Below are positions 1 through 12,952 of a stretch of 64,000 nt of DNA, piece by piece. The DNA lies in the NCBI GenBank assembly GCA_018398805.1, contig JAGFBZ010000363.1, forward strand, positions 620,001 through 684,000, given 5' to 3'. Numbering within the stretch: the first letter of the stretch is position 1; the number at the start of each line of letters is the position of its first letter. The position numbers were made by a program, and so were the translations under genes. Origin of the DNA: Hirundichthys speculiger (taxonomy: Eukaryota; Chordata; Actinopteri; Beloniformes; Exocoetidae). A model generated the notes under the pieces. The model searched no databases. It was not told the origin of the DNA and was given only the letters and a program-made list of their open reading frames with translations.

Positions 1-2165
1 AGAACATGTGACAAGAGAGATATTGTCCTTAAATAACAATATCAACAGAGTCCAGCCATTGTACGCTGGTATTTCCGGTTCATCCATCTTGGCGGATAAA
101 TTGTGGATCTCTACCTTCCACTGCAAGGTCTTTTGTTTGGCATCTAAACTTATCCCCTTTTTTTGCCACATGGTAACTGGACTCCCCACCCAGGAGACTG
201 TCCTTTGTTCTACGTCACCATAACGGACGAGGCTCCAACCTTTACCTGAAACCCGAGCCGGAGCGCTTCTCTAGGGTTTCAAGTCAATATGAAATGCCCG
301 TGTCCACCTGCCTAGCGGCCATACTGAGGGGAGCAGGCACACCTGAGCCCAACACTCGCTCAGCCCTGCCAAGGTGCAGATCTGGTTTCCTACCAGCACA
401 GAACATGATACTGTCACCGTCTACATATCTACATATCTGCCGCTGCACTTCTGCCTTTTGCTGTCATCAGACAGCTGGTCAGTGTGCATCATACTGAGTT
501 TTTCTTTTTTTTTTTTTAAATATGAGCGAGATATCACATTAACATTTAGATAGGAATTATGGCTGACGAGTATGAACTGACTTGTCAGCTCTGGCGCTGT
601 TACATATTTAAGATTTAATGAAGATAAAGAAGACCGCTGGTTAAATGGCTAGCGTACAGTCGAGTGACTGAGCAGTATCTTTTTTTTTTTAAAAAAAAAA
701 AAAACATTTCTTCTTCTTCCATTTAATAACAATATTCTAATATTAATAAACATTCTGCAAACGCCTGGTTAAAGATGCCAAGCATAACATTTTTGTTAGT
801 ATCTCTTCTGTTGCAACAATTTATCTTTTATGAATGAAAACTGTATATTTTTTATTAGTTTTGTCTGTTTAAAAGAGCAGTGGAAAATCAAGCAAATACC
901 ATTAACCCTCCAAATCTCCATTGTGGCCTATGTTAACAGAAAATAGTGCCCAAAACATCATACGCAGGGTAAGTGGAAAGTAATTAGATGATCAAAATAA
1001 CCTTCTAAAAAAAAAAAGCACACGTTCTTTTTTTCGGAATGACAAACAGCAGATTAGTCAACAAAAATCTGTTTTCTCATAACCATCATGATTTCTGGTA
1101 CAATATAGCCTGGGAACAGACATATGACACAAGCTGAGGATAAGCAGCGTCGGATAGACGGGAGGACAGACGGAAAGTGACCGAGGCGGACGGAAACTTC
1201 TTCTGACGCCTTCTTCGAGGAGTTGCTGTGCTTGCTGACTGACATGTTTGTCTGCAGGTCTGCGAGTCTGCTGACTCACTGTTGTGGTTGACGCGAGCGA
1301 CCGTGGAGTGTGTGAATGTGTCAGTGTTACTACAGTTGTCTGGGAAAAGCGGGCGTGAGTTGAAAACTGCTGTCCTCTGTTGTTTGCGATGCCGCCTCCG
1401 TAGTGTTTGTGGCAGGTTGTCATAAAGTCCAAGTTTGGTTTTGTCTCAAGGCCTTGATGTGTTAAATGATTTGCAGTAAAAATAAACACATTTTGTTCAG
1501 TGACAAGCTGAAGCCAGAGAAGCCTTGATCGGGAGAAAGAGGAGGTGAACTGGCTCATGAATCATCTATAAGTATATTAAGAACCAAACAGGCAAGCATC
1601 TCACCTGCAAATCGATAATTAAACAGGCTACGTGTGAATGCCAACCGTTAAATCAACATGCAAGGTAGCTGTACAGGCTTGCATCACTCTCATAAACTCA
1701 CTGCCTGCTAACATGCAATGACCTTCACCATATGTCCTTCGCTATCATGTGCTGACGCCGTTAGATTTTCCAGGTAATGACAGTGTTGTGACAAGCATAC
1801 ACTCATTACAGTGTCTGCTGTTAATCTGCAGCTCTGCTCTTACTGAACCTTTACGCAACACCAACAACCATCCTGTCTTCTTCAAAATGCAAGTGAGCGC
1901 TTTGGAATAACAGCCTGATATGCCACCAGACCTGCCATTACTGCCATAACTACCTGTCTTGACCACAGCCTCTCTGTTTGACTCATTGATGATGTAACCG
2001 GTTTGGACTGAGCCAAGGTGTGGACAAGCCATTTAAATAGTTTCAAGACAATGGCTCTATAACACCACCACCATTCACAAAGCATCGCCCCGAAATAAAA
2101 TCCTTAGATTCACTTCTTTTTTTGTCTCCCAGTCAGATACCACTGCGTAATCTTTCCATGAAAGG

Positions 2166-2253
2166 TCTTTAAATAGTAGCAGTCCACATACATATTAGTT
2201 CACACATTGTCTTTAAATAGCAGCAATCCACATACATGTTAGTTAACACGTAG
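2166..2253. repeat. 44-bp tandem duplication (two units)
   Basis: Unit one (2,166-2,209) and unit two (2,210-2,253) both open with TCTTTAAATAG and share the CCACATACAT core. They differ at a few positions. This looks like an old local duplication with no visible link to a gene. Confidence 0.85.
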
Positions 2254-2957
2254 TCCTTTACCAAAAAAAACAAGAGGCTGATCACTGATTCTCATCATCA
2301 CGATTCCAAGCATTTTGATAAAAAAAAATAGGGGCCTCAGAAGAGCCCGGATCTTGCTAAATGATAATAAAAACAAGAGCAAGCTGACAGGGTGGTGAGC
2401 TCAATCAGAGGCCACTCCCCACGTGCCCTGCTTTAATCTGCTATCTCCCTCAGCGATCCCCACCGTCATGTGTGCCAGAAACAAAGATTAGTAGTGTTCC
2501 TTGTGCCATTCGAAAGTCGGCCCTCTGTCTGCTCTTTTAATTGCAAACTCTCTTTTTTTTTTTTTCTCCTTCGGATGAGTCTGCAAGAGGTGGGAGGATA
2601 CGTGATGTTTGACGGGAAGCTTTAGTGAATGCTGCCAGTCAATTGTTGTGTGAAGTCACTCTGGGGGAGGACGGTTGATGAGAATACCATCACGATGAGA
2701 TAAATGACTTATCCTGGAGAAAACATTCAGGAGGAGTTGGGAGTCTATATATCACAGAGTACTTTCAGTTCCAGTGAGCCAGAACAAACCTTAATTTTTC
2801 TTTCCCTCACGCGCCCTGGAAAATCCAAACAACGATGCTCCCTATAATTAGAAAACAACTGCAGGGTGACACATTGGTGCCTTTCACCTTTGCTGGTCTG
2901 CAGTGGTTAGAAACGTAATGAGTGTTTCGAGCAAATGCAGCAGCTGCCTGCCTCACT

Positions 2958-2980
2958 GGGGGGGTGGGGGGGGGGGGGTG
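2958..2980 (+). repeat. Near-pure G tract
   Basis: About 20 G residues in 23 bases, broken only by single T bases. It is low-complexity sequence that could form a G-quadruplex on the plus strand. Confidence 0.8.
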
Positions 2981-4271
2981 GAGCGCACCACAAACCCAGT
3001 CAGTGGTCAGCTCGCATTGTTTGAGTGCCCATATGTGCAGGGTATGTTCAGACACATCAAGTTGACAAGCACATGCGGGTCATCCCGAAAACGAGACAAA
3101 CATCCAGGATTAGTAATAAACATGCAGATGGTGTTCAAATAAATAAATAAGTAAAACTGAGTGGGAATTCTAGATCTGAATTCTGCCATCATGGTAACAG
3201 TGCACAGCACCACTCATGGGCTCACAGAGGGTTCTATGTTCATTTTAGTCAAGGATGAGATTCTTCTTGAGCAGCACTGGAGTTTTATTTATTTATTTTG
3301 CCCCTCCCTTTCATTTTTTTTCCCCTCACATCTGTTTCTGTCTCTTTGGTGATAAATAAATCAGACGCACAGCCAGCAGGTGAGGGAATATATTCTGATC
3401 CTGAATTTTCAAACGGGTTCAGCGGGAGAGTTGAGCTTTATTAGGGCATCTATGTGGCCTTATATGAGTTGAATGTTGTCGAGCCAAAAGCAGGGGTCCT
3501 GCGATTCACTTAAGACACGTTAATGTTGAGCTGTTTCCCCGCTCTGCAACTGACAAGCAGTATACCAGTTTATCATAAGGGCTTCAGGCGAATCAGTGTT
3601 TGGAGTAAGTCAGCTCTGAGTTCATAGTGACCTACAGGTACTCCAGTCTATTTACATGCGTTTTCATTCCCTAAGGCATCAATGGATTTCCTGATGATGG
3701 TTAGGTAAAGATTATACGACAATGTACATTTTCTCTGAAATGTTTCCTCTAACTGTGACAGGTATAGTCTAACCAGGTGCACCTGCAATGCTGCTGTGAT
3801 GAGAGGGCAGTGACTGACAGCTCGAGGAGAGAGAGCCTGTCCGCCACTGCGTCTAAACACGGCCGCACTTCTTCCCCCTGCATGTGTCTTGCATGGTCAA
3901 TCACAATCACACCCTCCCATTCAACTCCCAATCCCAAGCGATGACACCTGCCACATAACGTTAAACCATTTCCATCGTTTCCATGCTCTGCCCTATTTTT
4001 TTGCTTCGTCAACACCGTTTTCTTATTTTGCAATTCACCAGCGTCCATGCGATTCATCCGCGCGGAGCCGAACGCGCGTCTTCAAGAACTCCCATTGATA
4101 AAAAAAATCCCCGTCCGAGAGGGGGGGTCTGTGTTCACGTCACCGACATATGCATGCACTTCCGCAGGACAACATGCAGTCAGCCGTTCATGAGCAAGCT
4201 GCTGCACAAACCACACGGCAAGGGTAAGGTCGGGATTTGGAGCAACGCGCGTCTTTAGGGGCGAACCGTAC

Positions 4272-4358
4272 CTGCATTTTGTCTGACGTGAAAACCTCGG
4301 TGTCTACTTCGCAGGCGATGATGGTCACCATCTCCAGTTTCATATTTATCGATGGCAT
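4272..4358 (-). CDS. rcan3: RCAN3 alternative first coding exon (short isoform)
   Basis: An ATG at 4,358 opens 29 codons that end in CAG followed by a GTACGG donor. The encoded peptide starts MPSINMKLEMVTIIACEVDT and continues EVFTSDKMQ. Known family: calcipressins (RCAN) inhibit or modulate calcineurin phosphatase, and the short isoforms of RCAN1 and RCAN2 start with 29-residue exons carrying the same (L/V)xAC..xD..VF pattern. The exon ends in phase 0, as does the long-isoform exon at 29,884-30,093, so either can join the same downstream exon. Start choice: the upstream ATG has a G at -3, and a second in-frame ATG lies five codons in. The shared exons are outside the window. Assignment to RCAN3 rather than another RCAN rests on same strand, phase and linkage to the long exon. 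Confidence 0.8.
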
Positions 4359-4720
4359 TACCTTGCGCGATTTGGAAGAAGAAAAAAAAAGAACGAAACT
4401 GAGAAGAAGTGCTTCTCTTCCTCTTCGCGGGGTCGCAGGGAGAAGGTCTCCTCCAGAAAGTTGCGATTACGCACAGCCCGGTGGTGGTCGGTTCTGGGAG
4501 CTGGGAGAGCTGCGGCTGGACTCCTGTCTGCACTGAGGCGCGGATCCGAGTGATGCTGCAGCAGCCGCACAAACTCGCTCTTCCACTGGCTCGCTCCTGC
4601 CCTCCCCCTGGCTCCACACTGACGTCATTACCATCCTCACGTTCGTCGTGTTTTACGCCACTACAGCGCTTTATGAACTGAGCTGGGCGCACTGCAGAAT
4701 TCACCGTCCGGTTTATTCCG
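4359..4720 (-). promoter_or_regulatory. Candidate CpG-rich promoter of the short RCAN3 isoform
   Basis: The 350 bases upstream of the alternative start are rich in G+C and CpG, unlike the AT-rich intron on both sides. They contain a perfect CRE (4,620-4,627) and a weak TATA-like ATAAAG near 4,673. No dense cluster of NFAT core sites (GGAAA) is visible, although the RCAN1 short-isoform promoter is known for one. A promoter here is inferred from composition and position. Confidence 0.6.
4620..4627. promoter_or_regulatory. Perfect palindromic cAMP response element
   Basis: The 8-bp sequence TGACGTCA lies about 260 bases upstream of the short-isoform ATG of RCAN3, inside the CpG-rich patch. It is the full consensus for CREB/CREM/ATF dimers. 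Occupancy is inferred, not shown. Confidence 0.6.
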
Positions 4721-7700
4721 CTTCGTCTTGTGTTTTTGTTGTGCTTTATTTTCATAGAGTTTCTGGAGGAAAATAAAATACGTATCACCTATCACAACCC
4801 TTTTGAAAAAATTAACATGCTGCATAAAGATATATGAAGTAACAATATCAGTCATAGGAATTCACCACCACTGACTGTGAACATGGGATGGACATATTTA
4901 TAGACATGATCACACCGTAACTGACACCCTGTGTGTGTCTGTGTGTGAGAGAAGGAAAAATCCATTAAAACAGATTTTTGTGCCATAACAATCCAGAGAA
5001 AAGCTCCCTTTTCAACCGTGTTTAAAAGCTCTCCTAACAGCAGCTGGTTTATGGGGGTGGAGCCTCCTCTTATCTCTGGTTGGAGATAAATATTAGGGAG
5101 CTGATAGTTTCTACTCTGATCTGTCTTTTTATTTGGCATATGATATGTTCACAGAAATACATTTTAATTTAAAATGTCAAACTTTTCTTATGGTTATGCC
5201 ACATTTGCCCCCTTAATATTAAAAAAAAGTTGTTTTGGATGTTAGTTATTAGGCAGATAAAGTCTGTATTTAATAACACTGCAACTGCCAACCTGCGTAG
5301 GAGGAAGTACATTATAAACTAGAGCAGGAACAGTGTGGAGCACTGGGCTATCTGTACCCATGAACATGGATGGCCATGTGACATGTATTTACGGTGGGAT
5401 AATGTAGACAGGGGATCTTTTGCGACTGAAACACCAGTGTGAATGGGGATTGATTTGGTTTTGAACTGTGTCTTGGGACTAATACAGACAAGTGTTGACG
5501 TGGCAACAGTACTCTGCAAACCTGAACTGCTCAGCGAGGAAGAAATGTTCAACCCTCGGCAGCCCGAGGGCCTCAAGCACAGAAAAAAAGGATTTCTTCA
5601 GACTCTCTCCCCTTTTAGCTAGACCAAGTGGGCAATCCACAGTTACCATCTCAAACTTTTTTTTTAATCATTATTCAATATCTATCAAACAAAAAAAACA
5701 AAACCCTAAGACAAAACCAAAGTACAGTTTCATTTAAAGTGATATAAGAGCTCCGCACTGTGTCAAAAAGTCATTACTTCATGCCTTGACTGCACATCTT
5801 CTTGTTTTTTTTTCCCAGTAAAAAGAGAATTGCGTAATCATGCATGTCAGCTGCATGATCTGGCGCAGGAGTAACAGGCAAACAACTTGACTTAATTGCA
5901 GTCACGCTAATGTGTTGAGTGTCGAAAGCTGTTAGCATCTGTCCTTGCGGCTCTAATGCCCAAATTAGGTGTCTATAAATTTTCCATCTGGAATGACTCC
6001 GATGTGAAAACTTTGAAAGAACTTCTTTGCGAGCTGAGCACATCTAGTGCCGACTTGTTGATTGGAGATTAACTGTACTGTGGCTCTTGATCATTCGCAG
6101 TGAAGCAGCTGATGAAACCGACTGTGCCACTGCCACCAGAGCCCCTTTCTTTTCATTACAATGATAATCTGAGTTTCCAATGTGGTTGAGGTACGATCAT
6201 TTCAAAAATTCCCACAGCCATTATGTCATTGCATAACAAGCCGTGTCTTCTTTCCATCACTCATATCATCCCTGTCTCTCCCGCCCTTCATTTCACAATA
6301 ATAATAATTGCTCCAACAGCCAAGACAGCTAAGTCCCCATGAGCCATTAATATTGAGGCTCTAAGCAGTGAGGGCTATTTATGTCTGAGTGTGTCAGGCA
6401 TTGTCCACCCAGAGCAGACGGAGAACATGAGAAAGATATGTGTGGATGACTGTGACATTCCTATAGCAGACAGCATCAGTCAGTCATTCAGTCTGGAAAA
6501 ATCCACTTATATACGCCAAACCCCCGTCTCATATTGGACATTAACGTGTTTGCATAAGTCAGAACAGCACTGTCAGAATCTCCATCTGCTGTTGAGTGAA
6601 TCTGTTTCATTTCTCCAAGTGACGGCCTTGAGAATAGGCAGTACAGAAGATGTTCCTTGACAGGTTTAGATATTATTTCCAAGTCACTCCCACAGCTCAT
6701 TAATCACACACTCAGATGTAATAAAGCAATGTGACTGCGTCTCTTTTACTTTTAAATACTCTCTGTTTTCTGAAAGCTACTGTAGTCTTAGCCTGCCAAA
6801 AGGCTGTGATCATTTATTTATGCCATGTTGGAAAATTCTCTTTTCACTTACCCATGTTTACATAGTCTTGGGTCAACAGAGGAGAGCAGAGATTCCTGTC
6901 GCGAGCAAGAGAGCTGCAGCAGAGCAGATGCTTGCTGATATCTTTTGATTTGGACCATCATCAGAGCCACCTTTGCATGTAGTTAAACTGACATTTAATC
7001 TGAGCAGATTTAATCTAGTGAAACAAAATATTTCTTAACCATATTCTAGCAAGGATTCACGGCTGCATGGTCCAGCAGTGATTTCATACCATTTTATATC
7101 TAAGCAAGAACCTCTCCAGGCATTATGGATCATGCAGAAATATTATCATTTAGTAAATTTGGGGGAAAGAAATAAAAAGGTTTGATTACAACAATCCACT
7201 AATCCGTTTAGGAGAAAATCTGACACAGAACAGAATACATATGTGACATGATAAATTTGCAGAGCGCTCCTGCATTAAACCTTGCCATCAGAATAACATA
7301 ATATATTGCAAGAATGCTTCACTACTATCAGTTATCAATGCCCAGTGTCGATGAAACCTCTGATCACTTCTGCTGCGCCTGATAAGTAGAATGGATCATC
7401 TTGAATGATGAAGCACTTTTCTTCTGCTCTGCCCTCATTCTGCAAGCTCTGCTCCTCCTCATCTTCCTCCTTCTCTCCTTCATTCTCAATGCATTGCTCC
7501 TCATTCACAATTCTCTGTTAGATCTCAGTCAACACCTCCCAAACAAGAATCTTTTCAGAGAACAGCAGCAGCTCATTTTTTTTAGTCTCTGGCAAAAGAT
7601 GCTGCAACCTCGCAAGTCTTGTTACTATTGCCAAGGCACTACAAATAAGAAGCTATCTTAGATATTTGGTTAAATTTGCACACATAAGTAAGATCTCAAA

Positions 7701-10079
7701 CTGAAATCTGCATAATGGACTGCAGCATACTGCATGCAATACAATGCTTGTGTCCTTGATGAGAGTTAGATGAGAAAACTGATAGTTTTATGTGCTCAGT
7801 AAAAACCCAGCTCCAGTACTGTGGGAAAAAGCACAGCCTGGATCTGTCCAAAGGAAACAAAATATTCTTACAGCCCCTCAAAAGTGCATTTCCTAAAATA
7901 GAATCCCCTTAAGTATAATCCATTTGCTTAAGCTGAAGCTAACTTACTGGTGATGCAGTAAAAGCCAGAGGATAATTGTCTGTTTTAAAGAGTCTGCTAT
8001 TGACATACAAATATATAATTATATCAGAACATGAAAATACAAAGACAGTGGTCAGATTTATGGGAATGTTTGGCCGTTGTTTTTTTTTTTTTCTCCCTCT
8101 TTTACTTATTGTAAGCCTTGCGTCTTTGTGAGGATAAGAAATTAATACACAGACAGTATGAGTCATCAGATAAAGCACACTGTCAATGGAAAGACAGAAA
8201 TTCCCTTATTGCAGAGTCTTTGACATGCATGATGCATTTTATAAGAGATGAAAAGAAGAGAAGGCAGGGAGGAGCTGCTTGGGTGAGACTCTGGTATTCA
8301 GCCTCACTGATGAGCAGAATTTGTATTCTGTAGAGGAGCTCTGCAGAGGGGCAGGAGAGGGAAATCAGGGCAGTGGATCATCGCGGTGGAGTGATTTACG
8401 CATGCTCGGAACACACACATGCACATTAGTGCACACAAACGAAGAAGGGAACAATGCATCCCCCCCACCCCACCCCCCGCAGATTACTTATTCAAAACAG
8501 GAATACACCCAGGACAGAAACAAATAGACATATGACAAATAAGCACCTATTTCACAGACACCTGATCCTCATTTGTATGCGTGTGTGTCTGAATGACAAT
8601 GACAATATAACAAAAACAAATGAATCAAAGAACAGTCCAGCTACAGGATCAGGGGATAGTTAGCTCGCAGATAGGCTGCAGCTACATTATCCCCATGATC
8701 GCCACATGCCTGCATCCATACACAACCATACGCAGGCCAACAGACACACACATTCACTCCATCCCTTCACTGCCAGCTTCTCGCTACAACGGGCTACTTC
8801 ACTTGGCCCAGCCGAACCAACCCGTGGTGGCAGCGCCAATGCAGCAGCTGTAATCTAGGCCAAGCTATTTATAAAGCAAGCAGTCAAGTACAGGCACAGG
8901 GAGCCAGGGGGAGACAGAGGGATGGGAGGATAAAAGAATGGCTGCAGGGCGAAGAATCAGATCTAAAGTGTGGAGGTAAGAAAGAGCAGGGGTGAACAAA
9001 GAAGCATTGAGAGGCAGGACTGGCGTAGATGGAACAAACGTGGCGAGCAGATGACTGAAAACAGAAAGCATGACGACATTTAATCTTCAGTCGTCAGCAT
9101 AAAGAGACCAACACAAGTAACAACCAACACCTGTACAAAACCCCAATTTTGTTTTTATCTTGTGTTTGGGGTTTTAAAAGTGACAGAATGTGGCTGCTGC
9201 TGAGTTGAATCACTTGGAAGTGAAAAGGCAAACAGTTTTACATGACTTTTGGCATTCACACTTTAATTAAAAGTAATAGACAATTCCCATTGGAAAACTG
9301 TCCGTCCTCTTAATTAAAATGATGACATCACAGACTTATCGTACATGCAGCAGTCAGGATTAAGTGACATGTCAGTCACAATCTAATGACAACCCTTGGC
9401 ATAGTAACTTTCATTATTCATGTTGTTTGTAACTACTAAAAAGCTTCCAGGTTTTACCATGTAACATCATTATTAAATAGTAAGGGTCATAAAGACTTTC
9501 AACAATAGTCAAGTTTCAATGAAATTGACATACCAATCCTGTGTTGTCAAGTTTCCACTAATGGACTGACTTTGTCTTTAATAGTGTATGTGCATATTAA
9601 AAAAAAAAAGCTTCAACACATGGAAGTCATAAAGTTTAACATTATGGTCAGCATCAGGGCATAATTTTTGTTTTGAACATATGACGGAAAAGCAAAAGGA
9701 AAGAAAGACCATGCAGAAGTTTGGACCAGAAAAGATTTGCGCTCTTTTACTCCTCTTTGACCCACATGAACCAGGTGCTTGGCTGGTGTTGGTGCCAACT
9801 GGCTCAAATTTACAACCTTCTAAGAGCTGATCTGCTTTTCCACAAGCAGAAAGCCACCAAGGCACCTGGAAAGGTCTATTACAACACTGGGTGTTTGTCC
9901 TTTGAACCTCCTAACCAGAATGAGAATCAGAATCAGAATAAAATATAATAAATTAAATATATTAAAAAAAAATGTATTTTTTGATTCAGTTTAGGACAAC
10001 AGTGTGGAGATAAAGTTTGTCTGCTCAGATCACAATTTTGTCCACTCATCCATCCACGTATGCATTAACTGCTGCTTAT

Positions 10080-10420
10080 CTTTTGAGTTTGAGTTGTGGG
10101 GCAACCAGGAGATATAATCTCTCCAACATATCCCGGGCTGCCTCAGAGTCTTCGCCCAGTTGAACATGTCTGAAGCAGCTCCCCAGAGAGGTGTCCAGGA
10201 AGCATCCTCACCAGATGCTCAAACCACTTCAACTGGCACCTCTCGATATGGAGTCTCTCCTGGATAACTTCTTACCCTATTGCTAAAGAGTCCATGCCAC
10301 TGCAGAGGAAACTCATTTCAGGAGCTTGTATTTGTGATCTCCTGTGGGGCCACCATCGGCAGGAGGAGCCGTATAGCTCAGGTGCAGTGCACCATGGGTC
10401 ACTTTGGGCGCCGACCTTCG
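10080..10420. mobile_element. Degenerate non-LTR retrotransposon fragment
   Basis: The stretch reading through CTGCCTCAGAGTCTTC, CCCAGTTGAACATG and CAGAGAGGTGTCCAGGAAGC follows a dispersed fish LINE-derived repeat. It is heavily mutated, without a usable open frame or visible ends. Orientation and exact family are uncertain. Confidence 0.5.
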
Positions 10421-12770
10421 GTTTCAAAAACTAGCGCAAATAGGTGTGTTAATATGATATATTTTGGGAATGAAATGGGTGATAAGAAAAATGCTAAAAC
10501 AACCTTGTCTAGTTGGATACCTGAGAAATCATGGAAGATTTTTCTCTATTTTCAGACATTTCAATGATTTGAACATTTAAATGATTATTTAATTAATTGC
10601 TGTTTGGGGGAAAATGAACAAAATTTCAAGTGGAACATTTTTCCAATGTATCAGATCAGCGTGTTTGGTGGAAAATGATACATCTTAAGGCCGACATGGA
10701 CGATACTGCTTCAATGTAGCAACAGAACATAACAGAGAGTTTGGATCCTCCACAAATTGATGGAATATAATAATTAGTTGGTGATTTTTCAGCCCCAGCA
10801 GACCAGTAAACATGTGCTGTTACGGCTTCATGTCACGCTAAACTGTTACTTTATGCTTCAATGTTATTTTACGGTTACTGAGATGGGAAAAAAAGACAGC
10901 TCAGAAGCCATTTAATTAAAAAAAAAACAGGTAAGAAAGTGGAAATCAGGACCTGCTTCAAAGAAGAAGAAAAAGAGTTGCACTAAAATCAAATGATTAA
11001 TATGTGGCATCACGTTAGTTGTTTTCACCCTGATCTGACATCTCCAACCTCAAGGAACACGGCCAGCCCGACTAATCAGCCAAGGATTTACAAGGTGCTG
11101 TCAGCTTCACCCTCCAACTCTGGGAAAGAGAGGAGGATGACCACAGCTAAGAATTTACAGCCTTAATTGGTTGTAGAGAACACCAGGTTTCAACAGCAGC
11201 TGAAGACCTTGATCTATGGTGTATGCTCAAGTCACAAACCACACTTTTCAAAAAATGGCCACACCTGCATCCCACAGCCAAACCAGGTTAAAGAAAAAAA
11301 AAAAAAAAGCAACAGTCATTTAAGTAGCTACATGATTCCTGGACTTCAGTGACTTGACTGTAATGAGGTATACTGAGGTGGATCATTCAGAGTAGAGGTA
11401 CAAAAACATCAGACAGTTTAATGCAATAAATTCAAGGGCTTTGAGAATGATCTAACTCATTGTATTTACGAATGACAATCTGGCTGTGTGGTTAATTTAA
11501 GTAAATTAAGGATGTGATAGATTTTGTTGCATTGAAATGTAAAGTTTCAGAGGCAGTTTTTTTTAGGGTCTTGATCTAAAAATGTGCATTCTCCAGAATA
11601 TAATAAATAATCATATATATATATACATGTGAAATAAGCTAACAAAAGCTGCATTAGGCGGTGGCTATTTTACATGCAGCATCACAGATAAGTATAGTAC
11701 AGATACTGCTAAAACATGGGAACTCACAGCATTGTATGTTTCTGGTTCACAGCCCACATCTGGTGGGCCACCAGCAGCTGTCTAGTGTTTTAACTCAGTC
11801 CAGCAGCTTAGGAGCCTCGGAGATGAGCTGCTGTATTGCTGTCTGTGTGTAAGGGGGGGTGGGGGGCAGAGGTAGAGGAGGCACAGACTGGCACGTGCTG
11901 ATAGTTCTGCTGATTGCTTCGCTTCAAAACCAGGTCAAATCTTTGGATGGGTAAGGCAGACTCTCTGACCCGCATGCAGGCATCACTGCTGCTGGAATAG
12001 CAGAAATAACAGAAAGGTAAGAAAAAAAAAACAAAAAAGAAAAACAATAAATAAATAAATAAATAAGTGCAGGCAGAGACCTGAGGGTTTCACAGTGCTC
12101 TGAGGAATGGGTGCAAGCAAACAAAGAGGAAGAAAAAAGCACTAGAGGACAAGAAGGCTCGCTATTCTCACACATCAGATCGCTCTAATTGAAAGCTGTG
12201 GGATTCTCGTGGCAACGAATGTCAGCACAAGTGGTGAGATGGTATGATGAGACTGCAATTCTTTAGCTTTGGGTTTAAGTAAGTAATGCTAAAACTTTAC
12301 AAATTCAAAGCACAATTTCTCAGTCCACTAGACACAGAGGCATTGGCGAAACCTAGTTAGAGCAAAAACATTTTGGAATTTTCAAAAAGATAAATTATAT
12401 AAATCATGTTTTGCACTAATTAAACCTTGTAAAATAATGCTAATTATGAGGCTCCAAAGTCTAACAACTGGAACTAATTACCATAAATTTGGATGGACAA
12501 AAGTACTTTACCGCATCTATGAATCCTGCTTTATAATGGCTTATGGGTTTTGTTCCTCTTAGCTCTCTTATGTTCTTTTCTAAGCCTTTGTTCTGTTTTC
12601 TTTTGAAAGCATCCAGCTTTTCTTCCATGTCTTCCTCTCTGCTTTCCCTGAGTGTTTACACATGTCTCATTAGCCCTTGTGCCTATATAATGTGCTGCCT
12701 CTCTTCTTGTCCCTGCTAGTCTGTCATTTCAGCCCACCATTCAGCCCTTTCCTTAGTTTCCCTCTCTCTC

Positions 12771-12772
<2 letters not shown>

Positions 12773-12801
<29 letters not shown>

Positions 12802-12952
12802 CTCCTGTGACCTATGGTCTCCTGCATTTTGGGTCCATTCCCAGCAATCACGACTTGTTTATCAGATTTTTCTTTTTTAATTTTCAATGAATTAATTAAT
12901 GGTTCCGGTGGTGGCTACACCAAACAAAAAAAAAAAAAAAAAAAAAAAAAAA
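12773..12952. repeat. 27-base T run and 27-base A run, 126 bp apart
   Basis: T27 occupies 12,773-12,799 and A27 occupies 12,926-12,952. They are complementary and could pair as a stem. Long homopolymers of equal length may be chance or base-calling artefacts, and no element ends are visible beside them. Confidence 0.8.

Larger units (their letters stand above)
1..4271. other. RCAN3 intron (left part of window), no gene recognised
   Basis: This stretch follows the alternative first exon of RCAN3 on the minus strand, so it should be intron leading to the shared second coding exon. I searched both strands for the conserved RCAN RNA-recognition-like exon (FxxYDD, FKSFRRVRINF) and did not find it, so that exon lies left of position 1. 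The open frames here have no family resemblance. The stretch holds a 44-bp tandem duplication (2,166-2,253) and a G-run (2,958-2,980). Confidence 0.6.

Noticed and set aside
1..500. Plus-strand open frames near the left edge, possibly a retroelement
   Set aside because: Phrases such as GGCGGATAAATTGTGGATCT look repeat-like, but no gag, pol or LTR feature could be recognised, so no call is made.
1058..1558. 166-codon minus-strand frame
   Set aside because: No motif, no splice context and low-complexity Ser/Arg/His composition. It does not resemble the missing RCAN3 exon.
3983..4258. Plus-strand frame ending MSKLLHKPHGKG just before a GTAAGG
   Set aside because: It could be a first exon with a donor, but I recognise no protein with this start. 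It overlaps the region antisense to the RCAN3 short exon and its CpG-rich flank.
4255..4788. 177-codon minus-strand frame across the RCAN3 promoter
   Set aside because: It overlaps the real 29-codon exon in another frame and reads through the CpG-rich promoter. This is a shadow.
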